Shown: one piece after another, positions 46,611 to 55,441 of the stretch
How positions within the stretch are numbered: the stretch's first letter is position 1
How the letters are laid out: every line of letters starts with the position of its first letter
Assembly (NCBI RefSeq): GCF_000761155.1
Contig: NZ_CP009533.1
Location: 4,621,001-4,685,000 of the forward strand
Source: Pseudomonas rhizosphaerae
GTDB taxonomy: Bacteria > Pseudomonadota > Gammaproteobacteria > Pseudomonadales > Pseudomonadaceae
Length of the DNA stretch: 64,000 nucleotides
Reading direction: 5' to 3'
Translations under genes and position numbers: made by a program
The notes under the pieces: model-generated
The model's database searches: none
Told to the model about the DNA's origin: nothing
What the model saw: the letters and a program-made list of their open reading frames with translations, nothing else

Positions 46611-46940
46611 TCAAGCCATCAGGGTAATCCAGATGGCTGCCCCCCCGATCAAGGTGACCATGCTGCCCAAGCCAAGCACCCCCGTCACATCGGCGGGGAA
46701 CCGCGCACGGTTGATACCTTCGACCCGGCAGCGGTAGCGGCGGCGCTGGCTCAGCCAGATCAGCAATGCCCCCAGCAGGGTCAAGGTGATCAGGCCAGCG
46801 GCGAAACGCCCGTGGTGTGGCATCCAGCGTAGAAAAAACAAGCTCGCCACGAGCATTGCCAACAACGTGCGTCCCCAGGCCAGCAAGGTGCGTTCGGGCT
46901 GCAGCCCTTCGTCCTGATGACCCGCCTGCGGCAAGCTCAT
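46611..46940 (-). CDS. DUF202 family membrane protein (second of a pair)
   Basis: 109 residues. The DUF202 start is RTLLAWGRTLLAMLVASLFF, followed by two more membrane segments (FAAGLITLTLLGALLIWL and LGSMVTLIGGAAIWITLM). Its ATG overlaps the stop of the upstream DUF202 gene as ATGA, so the two are made together and may form a heteromer in the inner membrane. Function unknown. Confidence 0.85.
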   Translation of the reverse strand: MSLPQAGHQDEGLQPERTLLAWGRTLLAMLVASLFFLRWMPHHGRFAAGLITLTLLGALLIWLSQRRRYRCRVEGINRARFPADVTGVLGLGSMVTLIGGAAIWITLMA

Positions 46941-47338
46941 CGCAATACGACGAAAGCAATCAGCGCCGCGGTAACCAAGGCACCGCCGATGGACAGCAAT
47001 GGCACCAGCAGCGGGATGGGCAAGGGCTGCTTGTGCCGCATCGCCCGCTCCACGTTCAGCCAGCGCAGGCTTGCGCTGGCACTGAGCAGCATGCCCAGCA
47101 GCAGCAGGATGACCGCCAGGCTTTTGCGAAACTCGGGCGCGAACACGTCCGCAGTGAACGCTTCGACCGCGATGCCGCCGGCCATCAAGGCCAGTGCCGT
47201 ACGGATCCAGGCCAGGAACGTGCGTTCGTTGGCCAGAGTGAAGCGCGGGTCCGGCTCGCTGCCGCCCTTGAGCAGCCGCAACTGCCGTGCACTGCGCTCG
47301 CCGTGGTGGGGGGGGATCCCGGGGTCAGGTCTCGCCAT
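46937..47338 (-). CDS. DUF202 family membrane protein (YidH-like, first of a pair)
   Basis: 133 residues from ATG 47338; a GTG 14 codons upstream is possible. After a hydrophilic head comes FTLANERTFLAWIRTALALM, the DUF202 signature, then segments FRKSLAVILLLLGMLLSASA and PLLSIGGALVTAALIAFVVL. YidH-like proteins are three-helix inner-membrane proteins of unknown role. It overlaps its paired partner by four bases. Confidence 0.87.
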   Translation of the reverse strand: MARPDPGIPPHHGERSARQLRLLKGGSEPDPRFTLANERTFLAWIRTALALMAGGIAVEAFTADVFAPEFRKSLAVILLLLGMLLSASASLRWLNVERAMRHKQPLPIPLLVPLLSIGGALVTAALIAFVVLR

Positions 47339-47416
47339 GTGTGTGCCAAACAGGGTGTGGAAGTAGGGCGATGCTACCACCGTCGACGGTCGCGCCGTCC
47401 ATTTTCAACGACCCGC

Positions 47417-48607
47417 TCAGCCGACGGCGGGGGCTACGGGCAGGTGAAAGACGAACTGCGTGCCGTCTTCGTCGGTCGAGCTGACCTCCAGTCGTCCATC
47501 GTGGGCCAACGCAATCTGGTAGGCGATGTACAGGCCCAGGCCCAGTCCGCCACGCGGGCTGCGTACGCTGGGTCGGGCAAAAGGCTTGAACAACTGGGCA
47601 CGTACGTTTTCGGCAATCGCCGGCCCCTGGTTATGCACCGAAAGTGTGAACGCCTGATTGGAAAGCCGCCCGCTGACGTGGACATCGCTGTCCGGCGCAC
47701 CATGGATAAGGGCATTGGACACCAGGTTCGATAGCAGCTGGCCGATGCGCTCCTTGTCGCACAGCACGCCCCGCAGGTCATCCACATCCATCGATATGAC
47801 CCGGTCGGGATGGATGCGCTGCAGTTCCGAAACCACGTGCTCCAGGCTTCGCGTCAGGTCGGCATCGGGTTGCAGATCGACCACGATGCCGGCCCCCAGT
47901 CGCCCGCGAGCGAAATCCAGAACGTCCTCGATCAACTGCGAGGCGCGGCGTGCGCTGGTCTGGATGTGCTTGACGATCCCTGCGCTGCGCTCATCGGCGA
48001 CCCGGCGTTGCAGCAGCTCGGCACCGGCGTTGATGGCGAACAGCGGGTTGCGCAGGTCATGGCCCAGGACTGCGATGAACTGATCTCGCAGGTCGGCCAT
48101 TTCCCGTTCCTCCAGCAACGCCGTGGCCGTGCGCTGGTGCTGCTCCTCGTTTTCCATCTGCAACGACAGCAGCCGCGCGAACGAGTCCATCATCGGTTCG
48201 ATGGTGGTGCCTTTCAGGCAGGTCGGCCGAGGATCGAGCGCGCAGATCGTGCCGAAGAAGCTGCCGTCGGCGCGGAATATGGGCGTGGATATATAGCTCT
48301 CGAAACGGTAGATGCGCGGCGTGTGGTGATTGCAATACACCTCGTCTTCGCTGACTTTGTCGATGATTATGGTCTGGTGACTGGTGCGTATCTCATGGCA
48401 CAGGGTGGTGGTGATATCCAGTTCCTCGCCGACCTTCAGGCCGAAACCCAGGGTGTCGAGCACCGCGCAGGTAGTCCATGAAGTGTCGGTGACCCGGGCG
48501 ACGGCGGCGAAACGCATTCCGGTGGTTTCGCAGATCACCTGCAAGATTGCCGGGACTGCGTCGATACGTGCGATGGTGGCTATGTCGGCTGCTGCAGTCG
48601 TGCCCAT
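47417..48607 (-). CDS. soluble GAF-domain histidine kinase
   Basis: 396 residues from ATG 48607; an ATG eight codons upstream is the alternative. GAF domain about 15-150 with FRADGSFFGTICALDPRP. The phosphoacceptor His is H183 in IAVLGHDLRNPLFAIN, and the ATPase has LLSNLVSNALIHGA and RGGLGLGLYIAYQIAL. No membrane segment, no receiver domain and no response regulator next to it, so it is an orphan cytoplasmic kinase. Cys70-His71 in the TTLCHEIR motif is typical of this GAF subgroup. Signal unknown. Confidence 0.9.
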   Translation of the reverse strand: MGTTAAADIATIARIDAVPAILQVICETTGMRFAAVARVTDTSWTTCAVLDTLGFGLKVGEELDITTTLCHEIRTSHQTIIIDKVSEDEVYCNHHTPRIYRFESYISTPIFRADGSFFGTICALDPRPTCLKGTTIEPMMDSFARLLSLQMENEEQHQRTATALLEEREMADLRDQFIAVLGHDLRNPLFAINAGAELLQRRVADERSAGIVKHIQTSARRASQLIEDVLDFARGRLGAGIVVDLQPDADLTRSLEHVVSELQRIHPDRVISMDVDDLRGVLCDKERIGQLLSNLVSNALIHGAPDSDVHVSGRLSNQAFTLSVHNQGPAIAENVRAQLFKPFARPSVRSPRGGLGLGLYIAYQIALAHDGRLEVSSTDEDGTQFVFHLPVAPAVG

Positions 48608-48721
48608 GAGATGTCCACTGTGGTTGCGCATGCCGGAGTCATTGAGAGGTCGTGTCCGGACGGTGCACCGATTCTAACGATGCCGCCTCGGACTGTAAAA
48701 AAATGTTGAACAGGTTATCGA

Positions 48722-50854
48722 TCAATGGGCGTGCAGGCCTGCTGGCGATGCCACATGCGACCTGCGCGTAGACGCCTGCTGCTTGAGCACCGACTCGAGC
48801 GCTGACTGATCCAGCGGCTTGCTCAGCTGTGCACCTTGGACTTGCGCGCAGCGATCACGCCGCAACTCGAGCAACTGCTGCTCGGTGTCGACGCCGGCGC
48901 CGATCACCGTGACGCCCATGGCCTGGCCCAAATCGATAATGCCTCGCACCAGTCCGCGATCCTGTGGGTTGCCGTTCATGCCGGCCACGAAGCGCGGGTC
49001 GATCTTCACGGCATCGAACGGGTAGATCCGCAGGTACCCCAGTGAACAGTAGCCGCTGCCGAATTCGTCGAGAATCAAGCCCGCGCCCAGCTCCTTCAGC
49101 GCCGTCAGCGCACCCACCGCGCCGTCGGCACAGCCCAGCATGACCTGCTCGGCGACCTGCACCTGCAGGCGGCTGGCAGGCAGGCGGCTGTCGGTCAGCG
49201 CATCGCGCACATCGCGGGGAACATCGCCACGGCTGAAATGCGCCGGCGCCAGACTCACCGACAAGGCTATCGACTGCGGCCAATGGCGCGCCATCCGGCA
49301 GGCCTCGCGCAGAGTCCAGCGATCGATGGCAATGATCAGGTCGCTGCGCTCGGCCAGAGGCAGGAAGACATCGGGGGTGAGCAAGCCTTCGACAGGGTGC
49401 TGCCAACGCAGAAGTGCTTCCGCGGCAACCACGCGAGCACCGTCGGCGCTGTACCTGGGCTGGAAGTGAAGCAGCAGTTGCTCATGGCGAAGGGCGGACT
49501 GCAGATCGGTTTCCAGCTGCCACAGCGAGTTCTGTCGCTCCAGCGCGGGTGCGAAGTGCTGCCACTGCCCCCGGCCTCGGGTCTGCGCCTGACGCAGGGC
49601 AATGCCGGCGCAATGCATCCATTGCTTGGCATCGCCACCCGCAGGATGGTCGTGGACCACGCCGATGTTCACTCCGACCTGCATATGCTTGATGCCATGC
49701 ACGACGGGCCGTTGGACATTGTCGATCAGACGCTCGCAGAAATGCTCGATCTCGATCATTTCATCGATACTGGCAAGCACGATCATGAACTGCCCCGCGC
49801 GCAGGCGCGTCACCAGATCGTTGCTGCGGGTACTGTCACGCAGGCGGCTGGCGACTGTGCGCAATATGCACTCACGGGCGGATTGCCCCAACGCCTCATC
49901 CGGATCGTCGAACCCTTCGAGATCCAGCAACAGCAGCGTCAGTGGCAAGGGGCGAAGACGATCGGCCAGCGTCTGGTCGAGAAAGCGTGTCAGGGCCTGC
50001 TCATTCCCCAGACCGGTGACCGCATCGTGGGTCGAGCGATGGGCAAGCTGGGCCTGGGCGCTGACCTGGTCAGTGATGTCGACCACTGTGCCGCGATAGC
50101 CTGCAAGCTGTGCGTCACGCACGATGCGGCACGCAACGATGCGACAGTGACGGACCTGCCCGGCACTGTCGCGGTAGGTGCAGCGCAACTGGCCAGTACC
50201 CGGCGAGCTGTTATCCAATTGTTGCAGCCATTGACCTGGGGGCAAGGTTTCGCACTGCATCAACAGCTCGATGGGCTGGCCCAGCCAAGCATCGCAAGCC
50301 AAGCCAGTGGATGCAGTGAATCGGGTGGACAGATAGCTGACCCGCAAAAATTCGTCGGTCTCCCATATCCAATCGGAACTGGCGCTGGTCAGGTCATGCA
50401 GACGTTCTTCACGCTCGCGCAGGGCCCGATGTTCATCCTGCAATCGCGCATGGTCCTGGTCGATGTCGCGCAAGCTGCGCAACGTCCTGCGCAAGAGCCC
50501 GGCGGACGCGATCAGCACTGCCAGTAGCAGCAGCGCGACGGTCATCGGCAGCGACATGGACCATAGGGGTTCGCCGCCCGGTGGCGGGGTCTGTACCGGC
50601 AAGCCAGCGCCCGCATCATTCAGCGAGATCAGCGGCCGACCACTGTTTTCGCCCAGATCGCGCTCCGCGTCGGCCACGTTCGACGTGACCGTTTCGGTCG
50701 ATGGAACGCCGACTTGTTCCGGCGCGGCAGTAAAGCCAAGCATGGCGCCGCCGGCAATCAGCACACTGGCAAGGATAGGTAACAGGAAGGCCAACACCAG
50801 AAGCCGGGCATGGCGTGAGTGGCGGGAGGCATTGGCGGCATCAACAGCATTCAT
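48722..50854 (-). CDS. membrane PAS-GGDEF-EAL protein with degenerate catalytic sites
   Basis: 710 residues from ATG 50854 with AAGGA upstream. Membrane segments at about 18-40 and 102-121 enclose a 60-residue periplasmic loop; a PAS domain follows (about 150-265), then GGDEF (275-435) and EAL (445-690). The GGDEF site reads RAGQF (352-356), so no cyclase activity is expected. The EAL motif is present (E479) and K617 and Q673 are kept, but the metal and catalytic residues N, E, second D and the E of AEGVE are S534, Q566, E597 and A653. This argues against phosphodiesterase activity and for a c-di-GMP sensing or signalling role, as in LapD- or FimX-like proteins. Confidence 0.88.
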   Translation of the reverse strand: MNAVDAANASRHSRHARLLVLAFLLPILASVLIAGGAMLGFTAAPEQVGVPSTETVTSNVADAERDLGENSGRPLISLNDAGAGLPVQTPPPGGEPLWSMSLPMTVALLLLAVLIASAGLLRRTLRSLRDIDQDHARLQDEHRALREREERLHDLTSASSDWIWETDEFLRVSYLSTRFTASTGLACDAWLGQPIELLMQCETLPPGQWLQQLDNSSPGTGQLRCTYRDSAGQVRHCRIVACRIVRDAQLAGYRGTVVDITDQVSAQAQLAHRSTHDAVTGLGNEQALTRFLDQTLADRLRPLPLTLLLLDLEGFDDPDEALGQSARECILRTVASRLRDSTRSNDLVTRLRAGQFMIVLASIDEMIEIEHFCERLIDNVQRPVVHGIKHMQVGVNIGVVHDHPAGGDAKQWMHCAGIALRQAQTRGRGQWQHFAPALERQNSLWQLETDLQSALRHEQLLLHFQPRYSADGARVVAAEALLRWQHPVEGLLTPDVFLPLAERSDLIIAIDRWTLREACRMARHWPQSIALSVSLAPAHFSRGDVPRDVRDALTDSRLPASRLQVQVAEQVMLGCADGAVGALTALKELGAGLILDEFGSGYCSLGYLRIYPFDAVKIDPRFVAGMNGNPQDRGLVRGIIDLGQAMGVTVIGAGVDTEQQLLELRRDRCAQVQGAQLSKPLDQSALESVLKQQASTRRSHVASPAGLHAH

Positions 50855-51041
50855 GAGCAGCGGTCCTTGCGAACAGACGTGTCCTGGTGCCATCTGGACG
50901 TTTGCCCTCGGTACATGGTTCCCTGCACTCGACCAAGCGCCGAATACGGGTGTCCAGCTTGTCAAGCCGGCCGGAACTCTCACTTTTCACGCCAGCCCGA
51001 AAGCGTATGCTGTAGCTCGCATCTTTCAGCCAGAGGGCTGC

Positions 51042-52121
51042 ATGAATATTCCACTGCTTTTCGGAGTGCTCGCGCTTATGACGTCGTTTTCGCCAAACGC
51101 CGAAGAACTGCCTGCCTCGTTGCGCGAGGACGGCCAGTATCGTAATCAGGTGGTCCTGCCTAAGGACGGCTTCATGAAGAAGCTGCGCATCGGCATCAAG
51201 TACCTGCTGCTCAGCAAGCCACCCGGAACCCGCCCACAAGCGGCACTGCCGGTCGAGCAGATTTCCCGCCAGCAACTGCTGGCCGCGCCGGACTACAGCC
51301 TCTGGCGGTTGGGGCACTCGACGGTGCTGCTGAAAATGGGTGGCGAATTCCTCATCACCGACCCGGTATTCTCCGAGCGCGCCTCGCCCGTCCAGTGGGC
51401 AGGTCCCTTGCGCTTCCACCAGCCGCCGATCAGCATTGCCGAATTGCCGCCGATCAAAGCGGTCATCCTGTCCCACGACCACTACGACCATCTGGACGAG
51501 CACGCGATCAAAGCGCTGGCCGGCAAGAGCGAGTATTTCCTGACCACACTCGGGGTGGGCGACCGGTTGATCGAATGGGGGGTACCTGCCAGCAAGGTTC
51601 GTCAGCTGGACTGGTGGCAAGAAACCCAGGTGGGTGGGTTGCGCCTGGTCGCCACACCGTCGCAGCACTTCTCCGGGCGTAGCCTGTTCGACAGCAACAG
51701 CACGCTCTGGGCATCGTGGGTGGTCATCGACCAGGACTTTCGCCTGTTCTTCAGCGGCGATACCGGCTACTTCCCAGGCTTCAAACAGATCGGCGAGCGT
51801 TTCGGACCTTTCGACCTGACCCTGATGGAGACCGGGGCCTACAACGTCGCCTGGCCCAACGTGCACATGCAGCCTGAAGAAACGCTGCAGGCCCATCTGG
51901 ACCTGCGCGGCAAAACGCTACTGCCCATTCACAACGGCACTTTCGACCTGTCGATCCACGACTGGCATGAACCTTTCGATCGCATCAGCGCGCTGGCGCA
52001 GGCCAAGGGCGTTCCGTTGAGCACGCCACGCATGGGTCAGCGGATCGACCTGCGCCAGCCCCAGGCCAGCGAGCATTGGTGGGAACAGGTCGACTCACCT
52101 GCGCCCGTCGCCACACCGTGA
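51042..52121 (+). CDS. metallo-beta-lactamase-fold hydrolase (UlaG/NAPE-PLD type), exported
   Basis: 359 residues with AGAGGG before the ATG. A signal peptide (MNIPLLFGVLALMTSFSPNA) precedes the MBL domain. Metal motifs: H-x-H-x-D-H in LSHDHYDHLDEHA, SQHFSGRS, and the bridging Asp in FFSGDTGYFPGF. WRLGHSTVLLKMGGEFLITD is the N-terminal signature of the NAPE-PLD/UlaG branch. A phosphodiesterase or lactone/ester hydrolase acting in the periplasm is plausible; the substrate is unknown. Divergent from the GGDEF-EAL gene. Confidence 0.87.
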   Translation: MNIPLLFGVLALMTSFSPNAEELPASLREDGQYRNQVVLPKDGFMKKLRIGIKYLLLSKPPGTRPQAALPVEQISRQQLLAAPDYSLWRLGHSTVLLKMGGEFLITDPVFSERASPVQWAGPLRFHQPPISIAELPPIKAVILSHDHYDHLDEHAIKALAGKSEYFLTTLGVGDRLIEWGVPASKVRQLDWWQETQVGGLRLVATPSQHFSGRSLFDSNSTLWASWVVIDQDFRLFFSGDTGYFPGFKQIGERFGPFDLTLMETGAYNVAWPNVHMQPEETLQAHLDLRGKTLLPIHNGTFDLSIHDWHEPFDRISALAQAKGVPLSTPRMGQRIDLRQPQASEHWWEQVDSPAPVATP

Positions 52122-52133
52122 TCCAATGATGGC

Positions 52134-53045
52134 TCAGGCATCGGCGTTGGGTTCCTTGCGCGATTTGCCCTGGCCATCGTCCTTGGGCGGCAGGCCGCTT
52201 TCGCTACGGATCTGCGCATGGCTGATCAAGGCGAAGATGAAGCTGCCGCCAATGATGTTGCCCGCCAGCGTCGGTGCAGCGAAGTCGAGCCAAAAGGCTT
52301 TCCAGCCCAGCTCGCCGGCCCACACCAGGTAGGACACTTCCGCCGAGCCGACGACGATGTGGGTGAAATCCCCCAGCGCCATCAGGTAGGTGACCAGGAT
52401 GATGATCCACATCTTGGCGCTTTCCTGCGAAGCGATCATCCAGACCATGGTAGCGATCATCCAACCGGAGATGATGCCTTTGGAAAACATCTCCGACAGA
52501 TTGTTTTCCATCACCTTGCGACCAATTTCAAGAAAGGCCACGTCGGTCTTGGCGTCGAAGATCGGCAAGTGCAGCATGACGTAGGACACCAGCAGTGTGC
52601 CTACCAGGTTACCGGCCAGCACCACGCCCCAGAGCTTGAACAGCCGGCCCAGATTGCCCAGGTTCGGTTTGCTCATGATCGGCAGGACGGCGGTCAGGGT
52701 GTTCTCGGTGAACAGTTGCTGGCGCGCCAGGATCACGGCAAGAAAACCGGCCGAGTAGCCCAGGCTGGCGATGACCTTGCTGGTTTCGCCGTCGGGTAGG
52801 CGCGAGTTGAACAGTCCCATGGCCATCAGCGACAGACCCATGGTCAGGCCGGCAGCCAAGGCCGACCACCACAAAGCGGCGACCGTGCGCTCGAGTTCGT
52901 GGTCGCCCTGTATGCGAATGGTTTCATGCAGCACCGCCGCGCGGGGCGGTTGGTTCTCATGGACTTCTTCTTTTTCGTCGGACGACAGGCCAGGCGTCTT
53001 GCCTTCTTCTTCGGGGGCATCAAGGCGGGGTTCGTGCTTTTCCAT
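52134..53045 (-). CDS. formate/nitrite transporter family protein (YfdC-like)
   Basis: 303 residues. A long charged N-terminal tail (1-50) precedes six membrane segments. FNT motifs: ALAAGLTMGLSLMAMGLF, LARQQLFTENTLTAVLPIM, LAGNLVGTLLVSYVML, HIVVGSAEVSYLVWAG and GNIIGGSFIFALISHAQ. The FTENT-x-T phrase and extended N-terminus match the YfdC branch rather than FocA or NirC. The protein is a pentameric inner-membrane channel for small anions; the substrate is uncertain. Confidence 0.88.
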   Translation of the reverse strand: MEKHEPRLDAPEEEGKTPGLSSDEKEEVHENQPPRAAVLHETIRIQGDHELERTVAALWWSALAAGLTMGLSLMAMGLFNSRLPDGETSKVIASLGYSAGFLAVILARQQLFTENTLTAVLPIMSKPNLGNLGRLFKLWGVVLAGNLVGTLLVSYVMLHLPIFDAKTDVAFLEIGRKVMENNLSEMFSKGIISGWMIATMVWMIASQESAKMWIIILVTYLMALGDFTHIVVGSAEVSYLVWAGELGWKAFWLDFAAPTLAGNIIGGSFIFALISHAQIRSESGLPPKDDGQGKSRKEPNADA

Positions 53046-53149
53046 GGAGGTTCCTGCAAATGCGGTGGCGCGCGTGCCGGGTGCACGGCTGCCTCAGCAC
53101 AGACCTTCAGGGCCCCGAATAAGTTGCGTCAGTGCGCACCGAGCGTCGG

Positions 53150-54031
53150 TTACAGGCCGAATACCTCGCGCAGCGCCTCGGCATAGGCCTGGCTACCCAG
53201 GGTCATGCTGTTGTTGTGGGTACCGCCGGGCACCAGCAGTAACCGCTTGGGTTCGGCAGCGGCATCGAACAGTTCCTGGCTGAAACGCGACGGCACGTAG
53301 CGGTCGTCCAGGCCATGGACGATCAACACCGGAATCTTGATGTCGCCGATCTTGTCGATGGAATCGAATTTCTCCGACATGATCCAGCGCACCGGCAGGG
53401 ACGTATTGGCGACCGCTGCGGCGGCGGCGGCCAGGTCGGTGAAAGTCGACTCCACGATCAGCCCGGCAGCTTTCGGCTCATCGCCCCCGGCTAGGTGCTC
53501 TGCCAGATCCACCGCGATCGCGCCCCCCAGCGAATGACCATAGATGAAGCGTCGCTCGGCTTTGGGCTGCAACTGCACCAGGCGCTCCCAGGCAGCCTGG
53601 GCGTCCTGGTACACCGTGCGCTCGGACGGCAGGTCGCCTGGGCTCTCGCCGAAGCCGCGGTAATCGATGGCCAGCACCGAAAATCCAAGTTCGCGCAGCT
53701 GGCTGATGCGCCGCACCTGCGCGGTGAGGTTCCAGCGCGTGCCATGCAGGTAGAGCACCGCCGGTGCATCGGCGCGCGGCGCCGGCCACCACCAGGCATG
53801 CAAGTATTGGGTGCTGCTCAGGGCCTTCTCCACTGGAATCTGCAGTTCGGTAACGCCCGAAGGCAATCCTGCATACCAACTGGCCGTGCCAGGCTCGATG
53901 TTGAACAGCAACTGCCGCTCTTTATACGCCAGCTGCGAGCATCCATACGGCAAGCCAACGCCGATCGCCAACGCCAGCAGTAGAAAGGGGAGCCAGCGCC
54001 GACGACGTGGCGCGGTGGTAGGTGATGCCAT
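53150..54031 (-). CDS. alpha/beta hydrolase, membrane-anchored or exported
   Basis: 293 residues from ATG 54031 (TTGGAG upstream). N-terminal RRRR plus hydrophobic LPFLLLALAIGVGLPYG is a signal or anchor. Nucleophile elbow RFIYGHSLGGAIAVDL, acid in IVHGLDDRYVP and His in VPGGTHNNSM. The oxyanion region AVLYLHGTRWNL and AIDYRGFGESPGDLPSERT fit the BAAT/FrsA-like peptidase or esterase group. Periplasmic face likely. It is divergent from the dehydrogenase gene, with a palindrome in the gap. Confidence 0.88.
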   Translation of the reverse strand: MASPTTAPRRRRWLPFLLLALAIGVGLPYGCSQLAYKERQLLFNIEPGTASWYAGLPSGVTELQIPVEKALSSTQYLHAWWWPAPRADAPAVLYLHGTRWNLTAQVRRISQLRELGFSVLAIDYRGFGESPGDLPSERTVYQDAQAAWERLVQLQPKAERRFIYGHSLGGAIAVDLAEHLAGGDEPKAAGLIVESTFTDLAAAAAAVANTSLPVRWIMSEKFDSIDKIGDIKIPVLIVHGLDDRYVPSRFSQELFDAAAEPKRLLLVPGGTHNNSMTLGSQAYAEALREVFGL

Positions 54032-54186
54032 GCACGCAAACTCCAACTGGGTCTCTGTACTGGACCTGAGCAGGTCAGGCGCTGTTCCATGGCTATTTGG
54101 TTTCAAGCGGTGTCAGCGCCTGCCCAACCAGCAGCAGAATGCCCGTTGCTGACGCCTTGTTGCCATCGTTCCACCGATATTCTAAT

Positions 54187-54199
54187 GTCGTCTGACGAC
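54187..54199. promoter_or_regulatory. perfect palindrome upstream of the 2-hydroxyacid dehydrogenase
   Basis: GTCGTC-T-GACGAC is a perfect 6-bp inverted repeat with one central base, 53 bases before the dehydrogenase ATG in the divergent gap. Its form suits a dimeric regulator, for instance of the GntR type. No regulator gene is adjacent, so the factor is unknown. Confidence 0.5.
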
Positions 54200-54252
54200 T
54201 GATGATTGCGCTGCCATCGCTGCAGCGTGGCAACCAATAAAAAGGACAACAC

Positions 54253-55236
54253 ATGAAAATCGTGATGGTGGGAGAAGCTGCGACGCACCGTGAGGCACTT
54301 TCCACTGCCCTGGACTTCCCCGTTCAATTCGTCGAGCTGCCCCGCGACGCCCACGAATCGGATGCCTGGGACGACCAGATCGAAGGCGCCGACGTACTGG
54401 TCTCGATGCGTTTCCAGCGGCGTGGTCCCGCACCGGCCTTCCGCTTGCTGCATGTGCCCGGCGCCGGGCTGGATGGCATCGATTTCGCCGCGCTGCCTAC
54501 CGGCGCCACGGTCTGCAATGTCTTCGAACACGAAATTCCAATGGCCGAATACGCCCTGGCCTGCATGCTCGAACACCAGGTCGAGCTGGCAGCCCTGAAG
54601 GCGCGTTTCAGTACCGAGCAGTGGACCGACGCCTACCTGAAGCGCCAACCGCGTGGCGAGCTGTTCGGCAACACCGTGGTCATTGTCGGGTTCGGTCGTA
54701 TCGGCCAGGCCGTTGCCAGCCGAGCACAGGCCTTTGGCCTGCACGTCATTGCCATATCCGCTCGCGCCCGAGACGGACGCGTTGCCGGGCCAATGGACGA
54801 AGCGTACACACCTGCCGAGCTCGACCCGGCGCTCGCCCGTGCCGATTTCGTCGTGTTGACCTGCCCCCTGGACGAGCGCACCCGCGGCTCGTTCGCCGCC
54901 GCCCAGTTCGCCGCGATGCGTGCCGATGCCGTGTTGATCAACATTGCCCGCGCCGCAGTGGTTGACCAAAGTGCCCTGTACCACGCCCTGCGCGACAACC
55001 TCATCGCCAAGGCCTACCTGGACGTCTGGTACAGCTACCCCAGCGGCGAATCCGACGCTGTCGCACCGGCGCAATATCGTTTCGAAGACCTCCCCAACGC
55101 CTACTGCACCCCCCACGCCTCCGGCTGGACCCAGGGCCTTTTCGAACGCCGCTACGCCTTCATAGCCGCCAACATCACCCGCCTGCACCAAGGCCAGCCC
55201 CTCCAGAACGTCGTTACAATCCCCCGTCCTGTCTAA
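54253..55236 (+). CDS. D-isomer-specific 2-hydroxyacid dehydrogenase family protein
   Basis: 327 residues, AAGGAC before ATG 54253. The NAD-binding fold has VVIVGFGRIGQAVASRAQAF. Catalytic Arg is in LINIARAAVVDQSAL and His in YCTPHASGWT; the middle Glu region is AKAYLDVWYSYPSGE, where the usual Asp-x-x-x-x-Glu context is altered. The N-terminal substrate domain is LHVPGAGLDGIDFAALP. The enzyme likely reduces a 2-oxoacid or oxidises a 2-hydroxyacid or phosphonate in the cytoplasm; substrate unknown. It precedes the amino-acid oxidase set after a REP unit. Confidence 0.87.
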   Translation: MKIVMVGEAATHREALSTALDFPVQFVELPRDAHESDAWDDQIEGADVLVSMRFQRRGPAPAFRLLHVPGAGLDGIDFAALPTGATVCNVFEHEIPMAEYALACMLEHQVELAALKARFSTEQWTDAYLKRQPRGELFGNTVVIVGFGRIGQAVASRAQAFGLHVIAISARARDGRVAGPMDEAYTPAELDPALARADFVVLTCPLDERTRGSFAAAQFAAMRADAVLINIARAAVVDQSALYHALRDNLIAKAYLDVWYSYPSGESDAVAPAQYRFEDLPNAYCTPHASGWTQGLFERRYAFIAANITRLHQGQPLQNVVTIPRPV

Positions 55237-55260
55237 CACCCGGCGCGGCGACACACCCGG

Positions 55261-55291
55261 CCCCTGTAGCAGCGGCGCAAGCCGCGTCCGG
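55261..55291 (+). repeat. single REP unit, family A
   Basis: One copy of the unit with core GTAGCAGCGGCGCAAGCCGC, also found inverted at 2895-2974 and 18741-18827. It lies between the dehydrogenase gene and the oxidase-like gene; the following 150 bases show nothing else I can identify. Confidence 0.85.
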
Positions 55292-55441
55292 CCACACCTC
55301 AATCCTTTTGACACACCGCACCTGCCTCCCACGCATACGCCAAACCCTTCCTACATCCCAGCCCCCCAATTCCTCTGCCTGGACTCACCCAGGCTTCGCA
55401 CACTGACGCCTCTTCAATCCGACCGACAAGGACCGTCGTTT

